A DNA stretch of 64,000 bases from contig CALNVZ010003743.1 of assembly GCA_940671915.1 (NCBI GenBank), positions 22,454-86,453 of the forward strand, written 5' to 3'. Made by a program: the position numbers and the translations under genes. Origin of the DNA: Paracentrotus lividus (lineage: Eukaryota; Echinodermata; Echinoidea; Camarodonta; Echinidae). The number at the start of each line of letters is the position of its first letter. Position 1 is the first letter of the stretch. Below are positions 21,760 through 33,957 of the stretch, piece after piece. Under the pieces are notes generated by a model. The model had not been told where the DNA came from. It made no database searches and saw only the letters and a list, made by a program, of their open reading frames with translations.

Positions 21760-24700
21760 TGAACATTAAAAATATATTGTACGAATGCATGTATATTTCT
21801 CTTTTAAGTCATTGTTTACTGTTGATATTTTTATTCTTTATTTAAGATCAGTGTGTGCTGTTGACATGACTTGCGATGGCGGGTGTGAGTTTTAACAACA
21901 TTGCTACTTGATCAGGAGGAATTCTATTGGGAGAATGACTAATGTGACGTGATTCGTTGCCCGACTCAGCTGACAGTACGCCACATCCGAAGCTCTCATA
22001 TTCCAGTTTGAAGTGTGAATCGAGATCTTGTTTACTGGTGTTTTGAAAGGCGTAGATTTAAAATACCTTGGCGCATGCGGTCTTAAGTTTGAATCTCAAA
22101 TTTTTGTTAACATGGCCATGTGTTTTTAAAACTGGGCCCCATACCTAGGTGGTGCCGTAACTCTGACATTTGCCGCGACAAGCACAAACCTGAAACATAT
22201 GATATTAAACATGTTATGAATACATGGTGCCATATCGGGTATATTCTGCGTACTAATGTAGGAAAATATCTGACTAATAAGCTAATATATAGAAGAATAC
22301 CAACATGGTGCACTCATGTGTACCAAGTCTAATTAGCAAAATAATTACACTGATATACCATTTTTGCACCGTAAATGGAGATAGGCAGGACATGAGGAGG
22401 AGGACGACATACATTTCTCGTTGCCTGATTAATTAATAACAGGCTTTAACATCAATTAAAATCTAACATAAGACAGAATAAATTGCGAATAATTATATCT
22501 TATCTATTAGTAACAGTGTTTAAAATATGTAAATTAAGAATTACCCTTAATTAGGCTAATTAAGTTAACTCATTTAATTATTAATGTCAAATCACGTTAA
22601 CAATAATGTGATTTAACTTGAATTTCTCTTCAGATTGCTGGTCTCACGGTATTTCTACGCATTTCACCAAATGTGAAGGTAAAATATTAGTTGCATGCTA
22701 GAGACATCGGCCGATTTACTTAAAATTCAGCCCTACATGTGACATGTTTAATTGTCATTCACTCTACCATTTACCATCATTGCTCTTGTTTAAACACATA
22801 TAAACAACAAGGAACTGTATATAATCTGGTATTAAGTATAATATTGAATGAGGCCCAGCAAAATCAACTACCAAAAAACCCCACCATCTTAGCACCATTC
22901 CTCAACTTCCATTAAGGCATTGCTCTCCCTAATGAAGTGAGATAATGATATGATGATGCCCTCTACCACATGTATGATCAGTATTGCAGATAACATCGTT
23001 TGCCATATAAGAGTTATTTACGATAGGTGATTTGCATTATTACAATCAAACTACATTTTATCAATGAACATGCACTGCATTTGCCTTGATATGCTTACTA
23101 TCCTCACCAAAGTAGGATCATCTCAGAGATTACCTTGCACGTGTCGTTGACATTGTCTCAACATGAAACACAGATCAAACATATTATTGTTTTAATAAGC
23201 CACTGTAGATATATCTTTAATATCGAGTAAGTATTTGCAAACTGTATCTTCATGTAACAACTGTTTAATAACTATTCAGAATTTAGCTGTTTATAAGACA
23301 ACAACTGTGTCATCATTTGTGAATCCGTAAATCATGCCAATTACTCATTGCTAAACAACATATTATTACCCCAATTTTAATTCTCATCAGAAATTTTCCG
23401 CTAAAAAGATGACATCGCCGCAACATTTTTTTTAAAAAAGCTTACCCCTAACAAGTGATATACATTATCTTGGAAAGGTCCTGACGTTTGAGGAGTTCAA
23501 GATTGCACAGTCTTCTTGTGATGAGGTGAAACTTTTTGCTTCTCCATAGTAACCTTTTTCTTGGACAGTCACTGTTTTCCATACCCGTTTTCGACACAGT
23601 ACATTTGGCCTCCTGTAACCTACTCCCATTGACTAGACTCTCGCCCACTATTCCCTTTCCTGCATAGCCACTCTTTTGGATTACCCTACAGACACATTCT
23701 CTTATCAGAATATGTATACCTTCATATGATTAATCCTATATAAAGATGTCAACATGTAAGCCAAGAATATGTCGTTCAGGAAATAAATAATAGGTTACTA
23801 TTCCTTCGGAAAAGCTTAGTGTACTTGTCCACTAACAGAAAAGGGCCCACTCCACTAAAACGCGATAAGGGCGCCACAACCACCCAAAATTCTGAGCTCA
23901 ACGCATAATGAATCGCTACATCACAATGGAAGGGCTGGAGGAGACTGGCGTGTGAGGCTGTAATGTCTCAATAAATTATTGTCTGATGATTACACTCACA
24001 TAAGCTTTCAACCTGGCATGGGAGGGCGGATGCAGGATCGCTGTGCCGGGCTCGCTATTGCACTATGCCATCTACCACTGTATCTTGCATGTGTGTCTTG
24101 TAATACGAATTTAAATCACGCACATGCGAACTGTCAAACAAATATAAAAGAGTCTTACTAATATGTATTGCTAACACAAGATTACAAGTTTAAAGCCCAG
24201 ATCAATAGAATACTAGCAACCAGTAGAACCAAACCCTACATCACTTTATGCATAATCCACCAACTAAAAACCAAAGCGAGCACCACACGTTAAAATAAGA
24301 CATATCATCCATACACATACACCCAAATAGGACCGACAAGCCCAACTACAACTAGTGACACGGGGCCCCCACACATCTCGAAAGAGATGCAGACGTGACA
24401 CACCCTTGCTTACATACAAACAAACCCTGTTTGTTTTCCGCTACTGAAACGTCAGGTCGTCTACAACGTCTATGCAGTAGATTGACTCACCCGCTCTCTC
24501 TCTTGCAACATCTTCAATTCTAATATTCAATGCCAGAGTTACTAGTATATCACAAACTAATTAACTCATATACCTTTGAAACGAAGAACAAGTCAAATAT
24601 TACTTCTTCCTGTACATCTAAGGCTAGATAGCAATTTATAATACCAACTGCATACACTAGATATCTGTTGCCTACATACACTACCACATACGTCTTCACA

Positions 24701-27700
24701 GAATTATCATAGTTATAACTAAAAAACTCACCTTATCTAGAAATCTTATTAAAGTAATATAAATTCTTACAATAGAGTAAATGATATCAAGCGAAATTGC
24801 TTAGTAATTACAAATATTAGTTTCAAGTACCTGTATTGTACGGCCTTTGCTAGATTTAGTCAAGAATTTATAACTAAATTCCTGAACTTTCCCGCTTGAA
24901 CAGTATACTGTTTCGTTCCTTACTTGCTTCACTTTGTACTATGGAGGAATGACTTAGGGGAAATTATCTTTTACTTCTCGCAGGAATATACTTTATTGGG
25001 GGTGTAACTGGGACCTGTTAATTACTTTGGTATAAACTACATATTACGCTCCGAGATTTGTCGAGCTTATAATAGAGACTCTATGTTAAAGGGGATAAAG
25101 CATATTACTTCACTACACACTGCTCGTGTAGACAAAAAAAGACATCAGAACAACGTTTTATTAAGAACTTTATTCTCACTAATTTGCTAGTCCCGCAGGA
25201 TCGCCAAAATGTACAAGGTAACCCTTCCTGGGGTGGGATGAGGTATTAAAAAACTGTGATACATAAATAACTAAATAAAAGCACAGAATATAGGTGAGAT
25301 GTTGAAAATTTCCATGCTATCTTTTCATTAGGTTTCTCATGTTTACTATTTGATTTCCTGGTTCCTCTGCACCCCCTCCCCTCTTACATCCAGCCTTGTC
25401 TATCATGTCACAACTCTTTTTCAAGCATATCTCTAATTCTCATCGACTATCACATATTGAGGAGAAATTTTGACTCGCGTTGTGAAATTAAAGAGATTGT
25501 GTGATTGTTAAGCCATTGTGTGTATCTCCCATTCTTCCCAAGAGGATCGCGCCTTCAGCATTCTAGTGAAGAGTACTAGGGTAAATTACACAGATATTAA
25601 AAATTTCTTTTCACAACTCCTAAGTATACAGCTCACAGTTTACAACACAAAACAAAGCAGTAAATGTCAGATTAAATACGCAACAGACTGTTAAAATATG
25701 TCATACATCGTCTATATCATTTAAACAACGAATAATATCAAAGTTTGCTTATCATGCATACCAAAACGAATACATCATCATCAATGTAGTAATTCTGAGA
25801 TGCGCTATAATAAATGTTTATATCCTATCATAGACAAATATGATAAATGACACAAAAGTTTCAGAGTATCACTATTGCAGGTGATTATTTCACAATTATG
25901 TTCTATGTAACAGTTCTTAATTGCCGTACCAATTAGAATTTCCCTAGTTGTAATCCCGATTGTTGTATGTGATTAGCAAATCTTAATTCTGTTGGTTACC
26001 GAAATCTCCTTCAAATACCTAATCCTCTCGCAGGCTTCTGATGAAGGATCTTTAAGCTTACTAGTGTCCTCCTGGTATCCGTCTGGACTCGCTGACATTC
26101 TTATGATTGATACATCTACCACTCTGAGAAGAGATTCGATCAATTCTCAGTCTTGAAGTGCCTTGAGTGAACCTCATGCCCTTCCTGAGACTGGCCTGTC
26201 TTGGTGCTTTCCGTCAAAATACTTCCAGTGACTTCAGAATTATTGTGGACAGCCCCATGGTTGGTATCCTTCTCATCTGGTTTGCGTGACCGTGGTAGAG
26301 TTCTACGGCAAATTTAATTCAACGAAGTGTATCGAATGAGGTTGTTTCCTCTAGCTTTTTTGATGTGTGTAATATAAATAAAGCAACAGTATAGGATGGA
26401 TAATTGATATCCATGCTCTTTTCCATTAGAGTTATCTCTATGTTTCCTAATTTGAATTATCTGGTTTTCCTCTAGACCCCCCCCCTCTAATCCAGCCTAG
26501 CTTGTCGTTTCAGATGCATCTCTATCATTCTTTACTATCATCATATTGAGCAGAAATTGGTTGCCGCGGTGAATTAAGAGATTGTGTCATTGTTAGCCAT
26601 TGTCGTGTATTCTCCCTATCTTCCTGAGGATCGCGCCTTCGCTTCTAGTGAGAGAATAGCTACGTTAGGCTATCGCAGCAATATTAAAACCATTCTCTTT
26701 CAGCCAATCCTAGTTATACGCCATCAATACAACACAAACAAAGCGTATAAATGTCAGGATTATACGCGAACATAACGCAAATATATGTCATACATCGGTC
26801 TAATCATTAAATCCACATAATATTACATGAAAGTTGCATGCATAAACGAGAAACATCATACATCAATTGAGTATTGAGGAAGCACGCTTATAATGTTTTA
26901 TCCTCTATCCTTATAACAAAATATATGATAAATGTCACAAAGTCAGAGTCACTTTTTGACAGGTGATTATATGCAAATGTTCTATGTAACAGTTTCTTAT
27001 TGCGTCACTTAGAATTTCCTACTGAGTTGTTTCCCGTTGTTTGTCTGTTGATTGCAATGAACTCTATTACGTGTTTGAAGTATCCGATACTTACCTATAA
27101 TGACATCCCTGCAGCTTTCTGATGAGGATCTTTAAGCTATATGTGTCCCTTCTCGGTACGTCTGGCTCGCTGCATCTCTTGATGACTACCTACTCCACTC
27201 TAGAAGGAAGGATTTCGATCGATCTCGTTCTGGACCTGATTGCATCATACGACCCTCCTGGAGCTTGCCATGTCTTAGACCTTTCCGTCCAATGAACCTC
27301 AGCCTAATCCGCGAATGACTGTTAGACCTAGCCCACGGTAGATCTCTCAAACTGGGGTTGGCGTGGACCCGGTAAAGAGGTTTCAACGGCAACATTTCTA
27401 AGGTCACGAATATGGTCGATGGACCATGCTCTCTCTCTCTGGACTCTTTTTGATGTGCTAATCAATAAAAAATTAAGACACAGGATATGGTAGATGTGAG
27501 AAATCCATGCTCTATTCCATTAGGTTTCTACATCGAATTCCTATTGATTTCTGGGCTCCTCTGCCCCACCCACCCGCTCTAAATCCAGCTCGTTCGTGTC
27601 GAACTCTTTTTCAAGATAGATCTCTAAATTCTCTAGCGCTATCACATTGAGAACAGATTTTCTCGCAGGTGAATTAAGAGAGATTGCAAGTGCTGATTTT

Positions 27701-29084
27701 TAGCAACATGTGTCGTAGTATACTTCTTCCATTAAGAGGATCGTCGCTCTATCTAGCCATTCTAGAGTGAAGAAAGTCTCAACATAGTGTAATTCAGACA
27801 GATATTTAAAACAATCTTTTCTGCATACACATAGTATTACGCATCAATTCTACAACACACTAAATCAAAAGCGTATAAATGTCAGATTAACAAATAGCAA
27901 CAAGAACAGGCAAATATAAGCTCGTAATCATCGTTCTATTTCATAATAACAAATAATATCAAAGTCTTGCTATTGAATCACAACAACGACAACCATCCTA
28001 ACCAATCAATTAAGTAATTGATCCGAGCCTATATAAATGGTTTGTATCCTCATCCTATTATTACAAATATAGATAAATGTACAATCAGAGTTCACTTTTG
28101 CAGTCTGATTATTTTCATGTTCATGTAACAGTTTTCATTAATTGCGTCCATTAGCAATTCCCATGAGTTGTATACCGGTTGTTACTGGTGATGGCATAAC
28201 TCGTATTTCGGTTGTTAGAACTACTTCCCATCTTCGCTATAGACCATCTTCCGCAGCTTTCTGAATGAGGATCTTTTAAGCGATAACTAGTGTCCCACTT
28301 CTAGTATTCGTCATGGGCTCGCTATTGCATCTGTTGATTGACACATCTCCACTCTAGAAGAAGTTTCGATCGATCTCAGTCTTAGGACCGCTTGAGTGAA
28401 TCTATCGCCTACCTGGAAAGTACGGCCTGCTTGATGCGATCTTTACCGTCAAAATGACTTCGACTCTATCCGAATTCTGTATAAGGGAAGATAAACAGAT
28501 GGTACCATAGCTCAAGACCAGCCGGTGTATCCTCTCTCAAAATCTTGAGTTAAGTGTGGGACCAGTAGGTAAAGAAAGTTCTAGGCAACATTTTCTAATC
28601 AACGAAATTGTTGTGTACGATAGGTGATCTTCCTCTCGCTATTTGATGTGTAGATAAATAAAAATAAAGCACAGATATGGTTGATGTTGAAATTCCTATG
28701 CTCTTATCCCATTCAGTTATCATACATGTTTTACCTATTTGCATTTCTGATTCGTCTCCACCACCCCCCCTTAAATCCAGCCTGTTCTTGTCGAACTCTT
28801 TTTCAAGATGATCTCTAACTTCTCTCGACTATTCACATTGAGAGAGGAATATTTGGCATCGACGTGTTAAATTAATAAAGAGATTGTGTGATGTTAGCAA
28901 CACATTGTCGGTGTACTACCACTTCGTTCCCAGAGAGGATCGCGCCTTCTAGCATTCTAGGAAGAAGCTACTAGGGTAATTCAGCAATATTAAAACATCT
29001 TTTCAGCAATCCTAGCTATACGCATCAATTTACAACATAAACAAAGCATATAAAATGTCAGGATATACTAGCGAACAGAACTGC
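21760..29084 (-). repeat. left arm of giant inverted structure
   Basis: The reverse complement matches 31598-36908. Outer landmarks are AAAATATATTGTACGAATGC (21770s) against its complement at about 36880-36900, and AACATGGCCATGTGTTTT (22109) against AAAACACATGGCCATGT (36551). The inner part (25262-29084) is a tandem array of the 1-kb RT unit, cut by the N gap. This arm carries many more single-base insertions than the right arm. No gene is seen in the single-copy part (21760-25261). Confidence 0.8.
25262..29084 (-). repeat. tandem array of 1-kb RT-derived units (left arm)
   Basis: Four occurrences of the anchor AGGATCGCGCC (about 25542, 26627, 27736 in altered form, 28935) lie 1,085, 1,109 and 1,199 bases apart. 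Each unit is a minus-strand copy of the P1 unit (13581-14553). The fifth copy is truncated by the gap. The lengthening comes from scattered extra bases, as in uncorrected long reads. Confidence 0.8.
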
Positions 29085-29424
29085 NNNNNNNNNNNNNNNN
29101 NNNNNNNNNNNNNNNNNNNNNNNNNNNNNNNNNNNNNNNNNNNNNNNNNNNNNNNNNNNNNNNNNNNNNNNNNNNNNNNNNNNNNNNNNNNNNNNNNNNN
29201 NNNNNNNNNNNNNNNNNNNNNNNNNNNNNNNNNNNNNNNNNNNNNNNNNNNNNNNNNNNNNNNNNNNNNNNNNNNNNNNNNNNNNNNNNNNNNNNNNNNN
29301 NNNNNNNNNNNNNNNNNNNNNNNNNNNNNNNNNNNNNNNNNNNNNNNNNNNNNNNNNNNNNNNNNNNNNNNNNNNNNNNNNNNNNNNNNNNNNNNNNNNN
29401 NNNNNNNNNNNNNNNNNNNNNNNN
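29085..29424. other. assembly gap, 340 N
   Basis: This run of 340 undetermined bases lies between the left-arm tandem units and the A-poor block. The apparent reading frames that span it are artefacts of the N run. Confidence 0.99.
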
Positions 29425-31560
29425 TGGCTCTTTTGGGTTTTGTCTCTATTCTCCTTTCTGTCCTCCTTTCCCTCTTGTGCCTTGTGGTTGTTCTCTTTTT
29501 CTTGCTTATCTCTCTCCTCGCCTTTGTGTCCCCTACCTTTGTTTTTACTGCTCTCTTCCCATCTCTCTCCCATGTTACTTTCTCTCCACCTCCTGCCTTC
29601 TCCTGCTCGCCCTGTTTGCTCTCCTCCTGTGCACTTTGCCTGTCCCCTCTGACCGCGGCCGTCCTGTTGTGACTGCTTCCTGGCCTTTGTCACCGCGATG
29701 CTGGATGCCTGTCTGTGTTTCTCTAGCTTACTGCTTTCATGGCGTCTGAACGCGCGGACCCGAGCTACGCCCCTGACTGAACCTCCTCACTAATACTTAG
29801 CCCTATTAGCACTGGCTCTCCTCTCCTCTTAACTAACTCCCTGACTCCTTCACCCCCGCTGCTGCTGCTGGACCCCTGTTTGCTCCCTTCTCTCTTTGTG
29901 TTTTTTGGACTTCACCTTTGTCTTCACCCTTTCTCCCTGCCTACTCTTCTTGTCTGACGGCTAACTTACTACATGCCTCCTGGATCTTGCTCTCCTCTTG
30001 AGCTGTCTGCGCCACTCACCCTCTTCGCTGAACTTCCTGTCTAACTCGCACTCTGATTAACACGACCTGTACCCCTCCTTTTCCTCTGTTTCTCTTGCTT
30101 CTGACAATCTCTACTCCACAATCCTGTGCTTTGCCCCTTGCTACTCTCGCTGACTTCCCTGACTTGATCCTCCTGTCTTCCTGCTTGTCTTCTGCTCGGC
30201 TTGCCACCTACTCTGCCTCGCTCTTCCCCTCTGCTGTGCTCTTGTCTCCCTCTTTGTCCTCTCTACCCTCCCTTTTGAACAACTTTCTCACCTGTGACTT
30301 GTGCTCCTTCTGTGCTTGCTGCGCTTGCATACTCCCTATCTGTGGCTCACTCAACTACTTGCTTTCCCCCTGTCTATCTTCACTCCGGCACGTCCTTCCT
30401 CCAGTCCTTGTTCCAGCCGCATACCTTTCTGCCCTCTCCTCTTTCTTATCTCGTATCCAGCTCTTTTTCTTACCTTCGTCGCCCTTGGCTTTGAGCTGCC
30501 CTTTCCCAGGCCTCTTTCCACTTCATTTCTGCTTTTGGTTTCTTCTATATCTTGGTTCCTCGCCCCTTTCTTGTGCTGGCTTTCTTGTGCTGTACTGTTT
30601 GATTGTGTCCTTTTGTTTTATGCTTGCGCTTTGCATTGTTTTTCTGCCTCTTTGTCTTTCTCTTTGTTACGGCTGCCGCCCTCTGTCTTCCTTCTTTCCA
30701 CTCCCCTGTTTTTTGCCTCTCCTGTCTCTGCGACCGCTTTGGCTGTGTCCCCCTTCCTCTTCTTCTTCTTGATCTGACCTGTTGCCTCTGCTTCTCTTTG
30801 CTCTCTTTTTTTTCTGTTTTTTTTGTTATCTGTCTTGCTTCCTGCTTTCCGCTTTTATTCCGTGGACTGTTCCTCTTTGTCTGTTTCTCTGCTGATTCCC
30901 TTTCTACTGAGGCTCTTATTGGCTCTGTGTGTGTGCTCCCCTGCCCTGCCTCTTGTGTGCTTTTCTTGCTTTGCTCTCTGTCTTCCTTCTCTTTCTCTCC
31001 CTGTCTCCTTTTTCGCTGTCTCCTGCTGCCCTCTTCTTCTGTACTCTTCCCCTGTGATCGCCGCTGCTCTATTTACTTCTCTCCTGTGTCCTCCTTGTTG
31101 TGTCTTGTCGCTTCCACAGGCGTCCCCGAACCCCACGATAGCGGCCTGTCTTTTTTCTTACTGCTTTTTTTTCTCTGTTGCCCCTCTTTGTCCCCTGCTT
31201 TTTGGCTCACTTTCTGACCTTTTTTTCTTGGGAATGTATTTTGTCTACTACCTCGTGTCCTTGCTGACTGCTTTTTCTCTGCTTCTTTGGGCTTGCTTCC
31301 GGCCTCTTTGTTGCCCTCTATCTCCTCTGTGTCTGCTTGGGGGGCAACTGCTCTGTATTTATCTGCTGCTCTGTCGCTTCCCCTGATACTTCTTGTGTGT
31401 TTTTGCCGCTTGTACTCTGTCCCTGGTTTCCTTTTTACACCTGACCTGCTCTCCTCATCTTATCTTCTTTCTCTTCCCCTCGGCTGTCCTGACTCCTACT
31501 CTCTGACGCCTGCGCCCCTGCCTGTTCTGATGCTCCTTCATTTCTTCGCCATTGTTGTGT
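29425..31560. other. A-poor, T/C-rich block of unknown origin
   Basis: Composition is strikingly one-sided. I count 5 A in 60 bases at 30121-30180 and 3 in 60 at 30721-30780, with C and T dominant. All three plus-strand frames are therefore open for long stretches (for example 30095-30772, 30603-31217, 30823-31386), since every stop codon needs an A. The implied proteins are Leu/Ser/Phe/Cys-rich low-complexity strings with no family signature. It could be a decayed CT-rich satellite or a base-calling product of one. Confidence 0.7.
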
Positions 31561-31597
31561 TTGTACATTGCATGGTTCTGGATTGTGAAGATGTTTT

Positions 31598-33957
31598 ATA
31601 TCTGCTGAATTACCTAGTTAGCCTTGCTTCACTAGTGCTAGTGTTAGGCGGATCCTCTTAGGACGAAGGGAGATACACGAATGTGCTAACATCCATCTCT
31701 TTAATTTCACACGCGGCAATTATTCTCCTAATGTGTGATAGTCGAGAGATGGATTTTGAACAGGTTCGAGCAAGAACAGGCTGGATTTAGAGGGGGCTGT
31801 GGGTCAGAGGAACCAGAATCATGGATCTATGGAAGAAACCTAATGGACAAGTGGCGAGTGGATTTTCAAATCTTCATCTACTCTGTTGCTTTAATTTTTT
31901 TATTTAACCTCAAAAAGAGAGGAAAGACATCCATCGTAACATTCGTTGACTTGAAATGTTGCGGCTAGAACTCTTTACCATCGGTTCACTCAACCGATTT
32001 TTTGAGGTGGAGACCACCGGGGCCTAGGTCTACAGTAATTCCGGATAGGCGAAGTCATTTTGACGGAAAGCGCATCCAGACAGGCCAGTTTCCAGGAAGG
32101 GCGATGATCATCAGGGGTCCTAGACTGAGATCGATCGAATCTTCTTCCTAGAGTGGAGTATGGTAGTCAATCAAGGATGCAGGCGAGCCAGACGAATGCG
32201 AAGGGACACTAGTAAGCTTAAAGATCCTCATCAGAAAGCTGCGAGAGGATGGTCATGGGAGGATTCCGGTACACAACACGAATAGAGTTCATTGCATCCA
32301 GACAAAAGGATACACTCAGGAAATTCTAATGGACGCATTGAAGAAACTGTTACAAGAACATTGAATATATCACCTGCAAGGTGAACTTGAACTTTTGTGA
32401 TTTATCATATTTTGTTAGGATGGATATAACATTTATATAGGTCTCAATTATCATATTGATGTATGATGTTTTCGTTTGTTCATGAGCAAACTTTGATATT
32501 TGTTGTTTATTGATATAGAGACGATGTAGACTTTTGCAGTTCTGTTGCGTATAATCTGACATTTATACGCTTTGTTTTTGTGTGTAAATTGATGCGTTTA
32601 TAGGATTGCTGAAGAGATGTTTAATATCTGCTGAATTACCCTAGTAGACTTCTTCACTAGAATGCTAGAAGGCGCGATCTCTAGGAAGAAGGGAGTATAC
32701 ACGACAATGTGCTAACAATACACAATCTCTTTATTTCACACGCGAGCAAATTCTCCTCAATGTGATAGTCGAGAGAATTAGAGATCATCTTGAAAAGGGT
32801 TCGACAAGAACAGGCTGGATTTAGAGGGGGGTGGGGCAGAGGAACCAGAATCAAATATGGAACATGAGAACTAATGGAAAGAGCATGGATTTCCATCTCA
32901 TATATCTGTGCTTTATTTTTTTATTTACACATCAAAAAGCAAGGAAGACACCATCGTACACATTTCGTTGACTTAGATTTGCCGTGCTCTTAACCGGCTC
33001 TACAACCAGATTTTGAGAGGATACCACGGGGCTAGGTCTACAGTAATTCCGGTAGGCGAAGTCATTTTGACGGAAAGCGCATCTAGACGGCAGTTTGCCG
33101 GTCAGGCGTGAATCACTCAAGGGTCTAAGACTGAGATCGATCGATATCCTTCTATGAGTGGAGTATGGTAGTCAATCAGAGAGTGCAGCGAGCCAGACGC
33201 GCAATACTCAGAAGGGACATAGTAAGCTTAAAGATCCTCATCAGAAGCTGCGAGAGGATGGTCATGAAGGAGGATTCGGTACAAACACGAAATAGAGTTC
33301 TTGCAATACCAGACAAACAACGGGATACAACTCAGGGAATTCTAATGGACGCAATTAAGAAACTGTTACAGAACATTAATAATCACCTGCAAAAGTGAAC
33401 TCTGAACTTGTGACATTTATTATTTTGTATAGGATAGGATTAAACATTTATATAGCTCTCTCATTACTCAATTGATGTATGATGTTTTCGTTTGTATGCA
33501 TGAGCATGCTTTGTGTTTGTGTTATGTATAGACGATTAGACGATATTTTTGCAGTTGCTGTTCGCGTATAATCCTGACATTTATACGTTTTTGTTTGTGT
33601 TGTAAATTGATGCGTATACTAGGTTTGCTGAAAAGAATGTTTTAAATATTGCTGAATTCCCTAGTAGCTTCTTCACTAGAATGCTAGAAGGCGCGATCCT
33701 TAGGGAAGAAGGGAGATACGACGCATGTGTACAATCACACAATCTCTTTAATTTCACACGCGAGCAAAATTCTCCTCAATGTGATAGTCGAGAGAATTAG
33801 AGATCATCTTGAAAAAGAGTTGTGACAAGAACAGGCTGGATTTAGAGGGGGGGGGGCAGAGGAACCAGAAATCAAATAGGAAACATGAGAAACCTAATGG
33901 AAAAGAGCATGGAATTTCAACATCCACTATATCTGTGCTTTATTTTTATTATTTACA
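31598..33957 (+). repeat. tandem array of 1-kb RT-derived units (right arm)
   Basis: Two full units and a truncated third lie head to tail. The anchor GGCGCGATC occurs at about 31647 (altered), 32671 and 33690, 1,024 and 1,019 bases apart. The first unit contains the RT-like FEQEQAGFRGGCG in the frame 31735-31968. All copies share the same extra A/T-rich piece where the RT aspartate should be. The array ends abruptly at CAGTTTTTAATACC (33958). Confidence 0.8.

Noticed and set aside
29055..29693. Two long reading frames across the N run
   Set aside because: They exist only because undetermined bases contain no stop codon. The flanking residues belong to a repeat and to the A-poor block.
30095..31386. 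Overlapping Leu/Ser/Cys-rich frames on the plus strand, membrane-protein-like at first glance
   Set aside because: All three frames are open together because A is nearly absent. The products are low-complexity and no family motif is seen.
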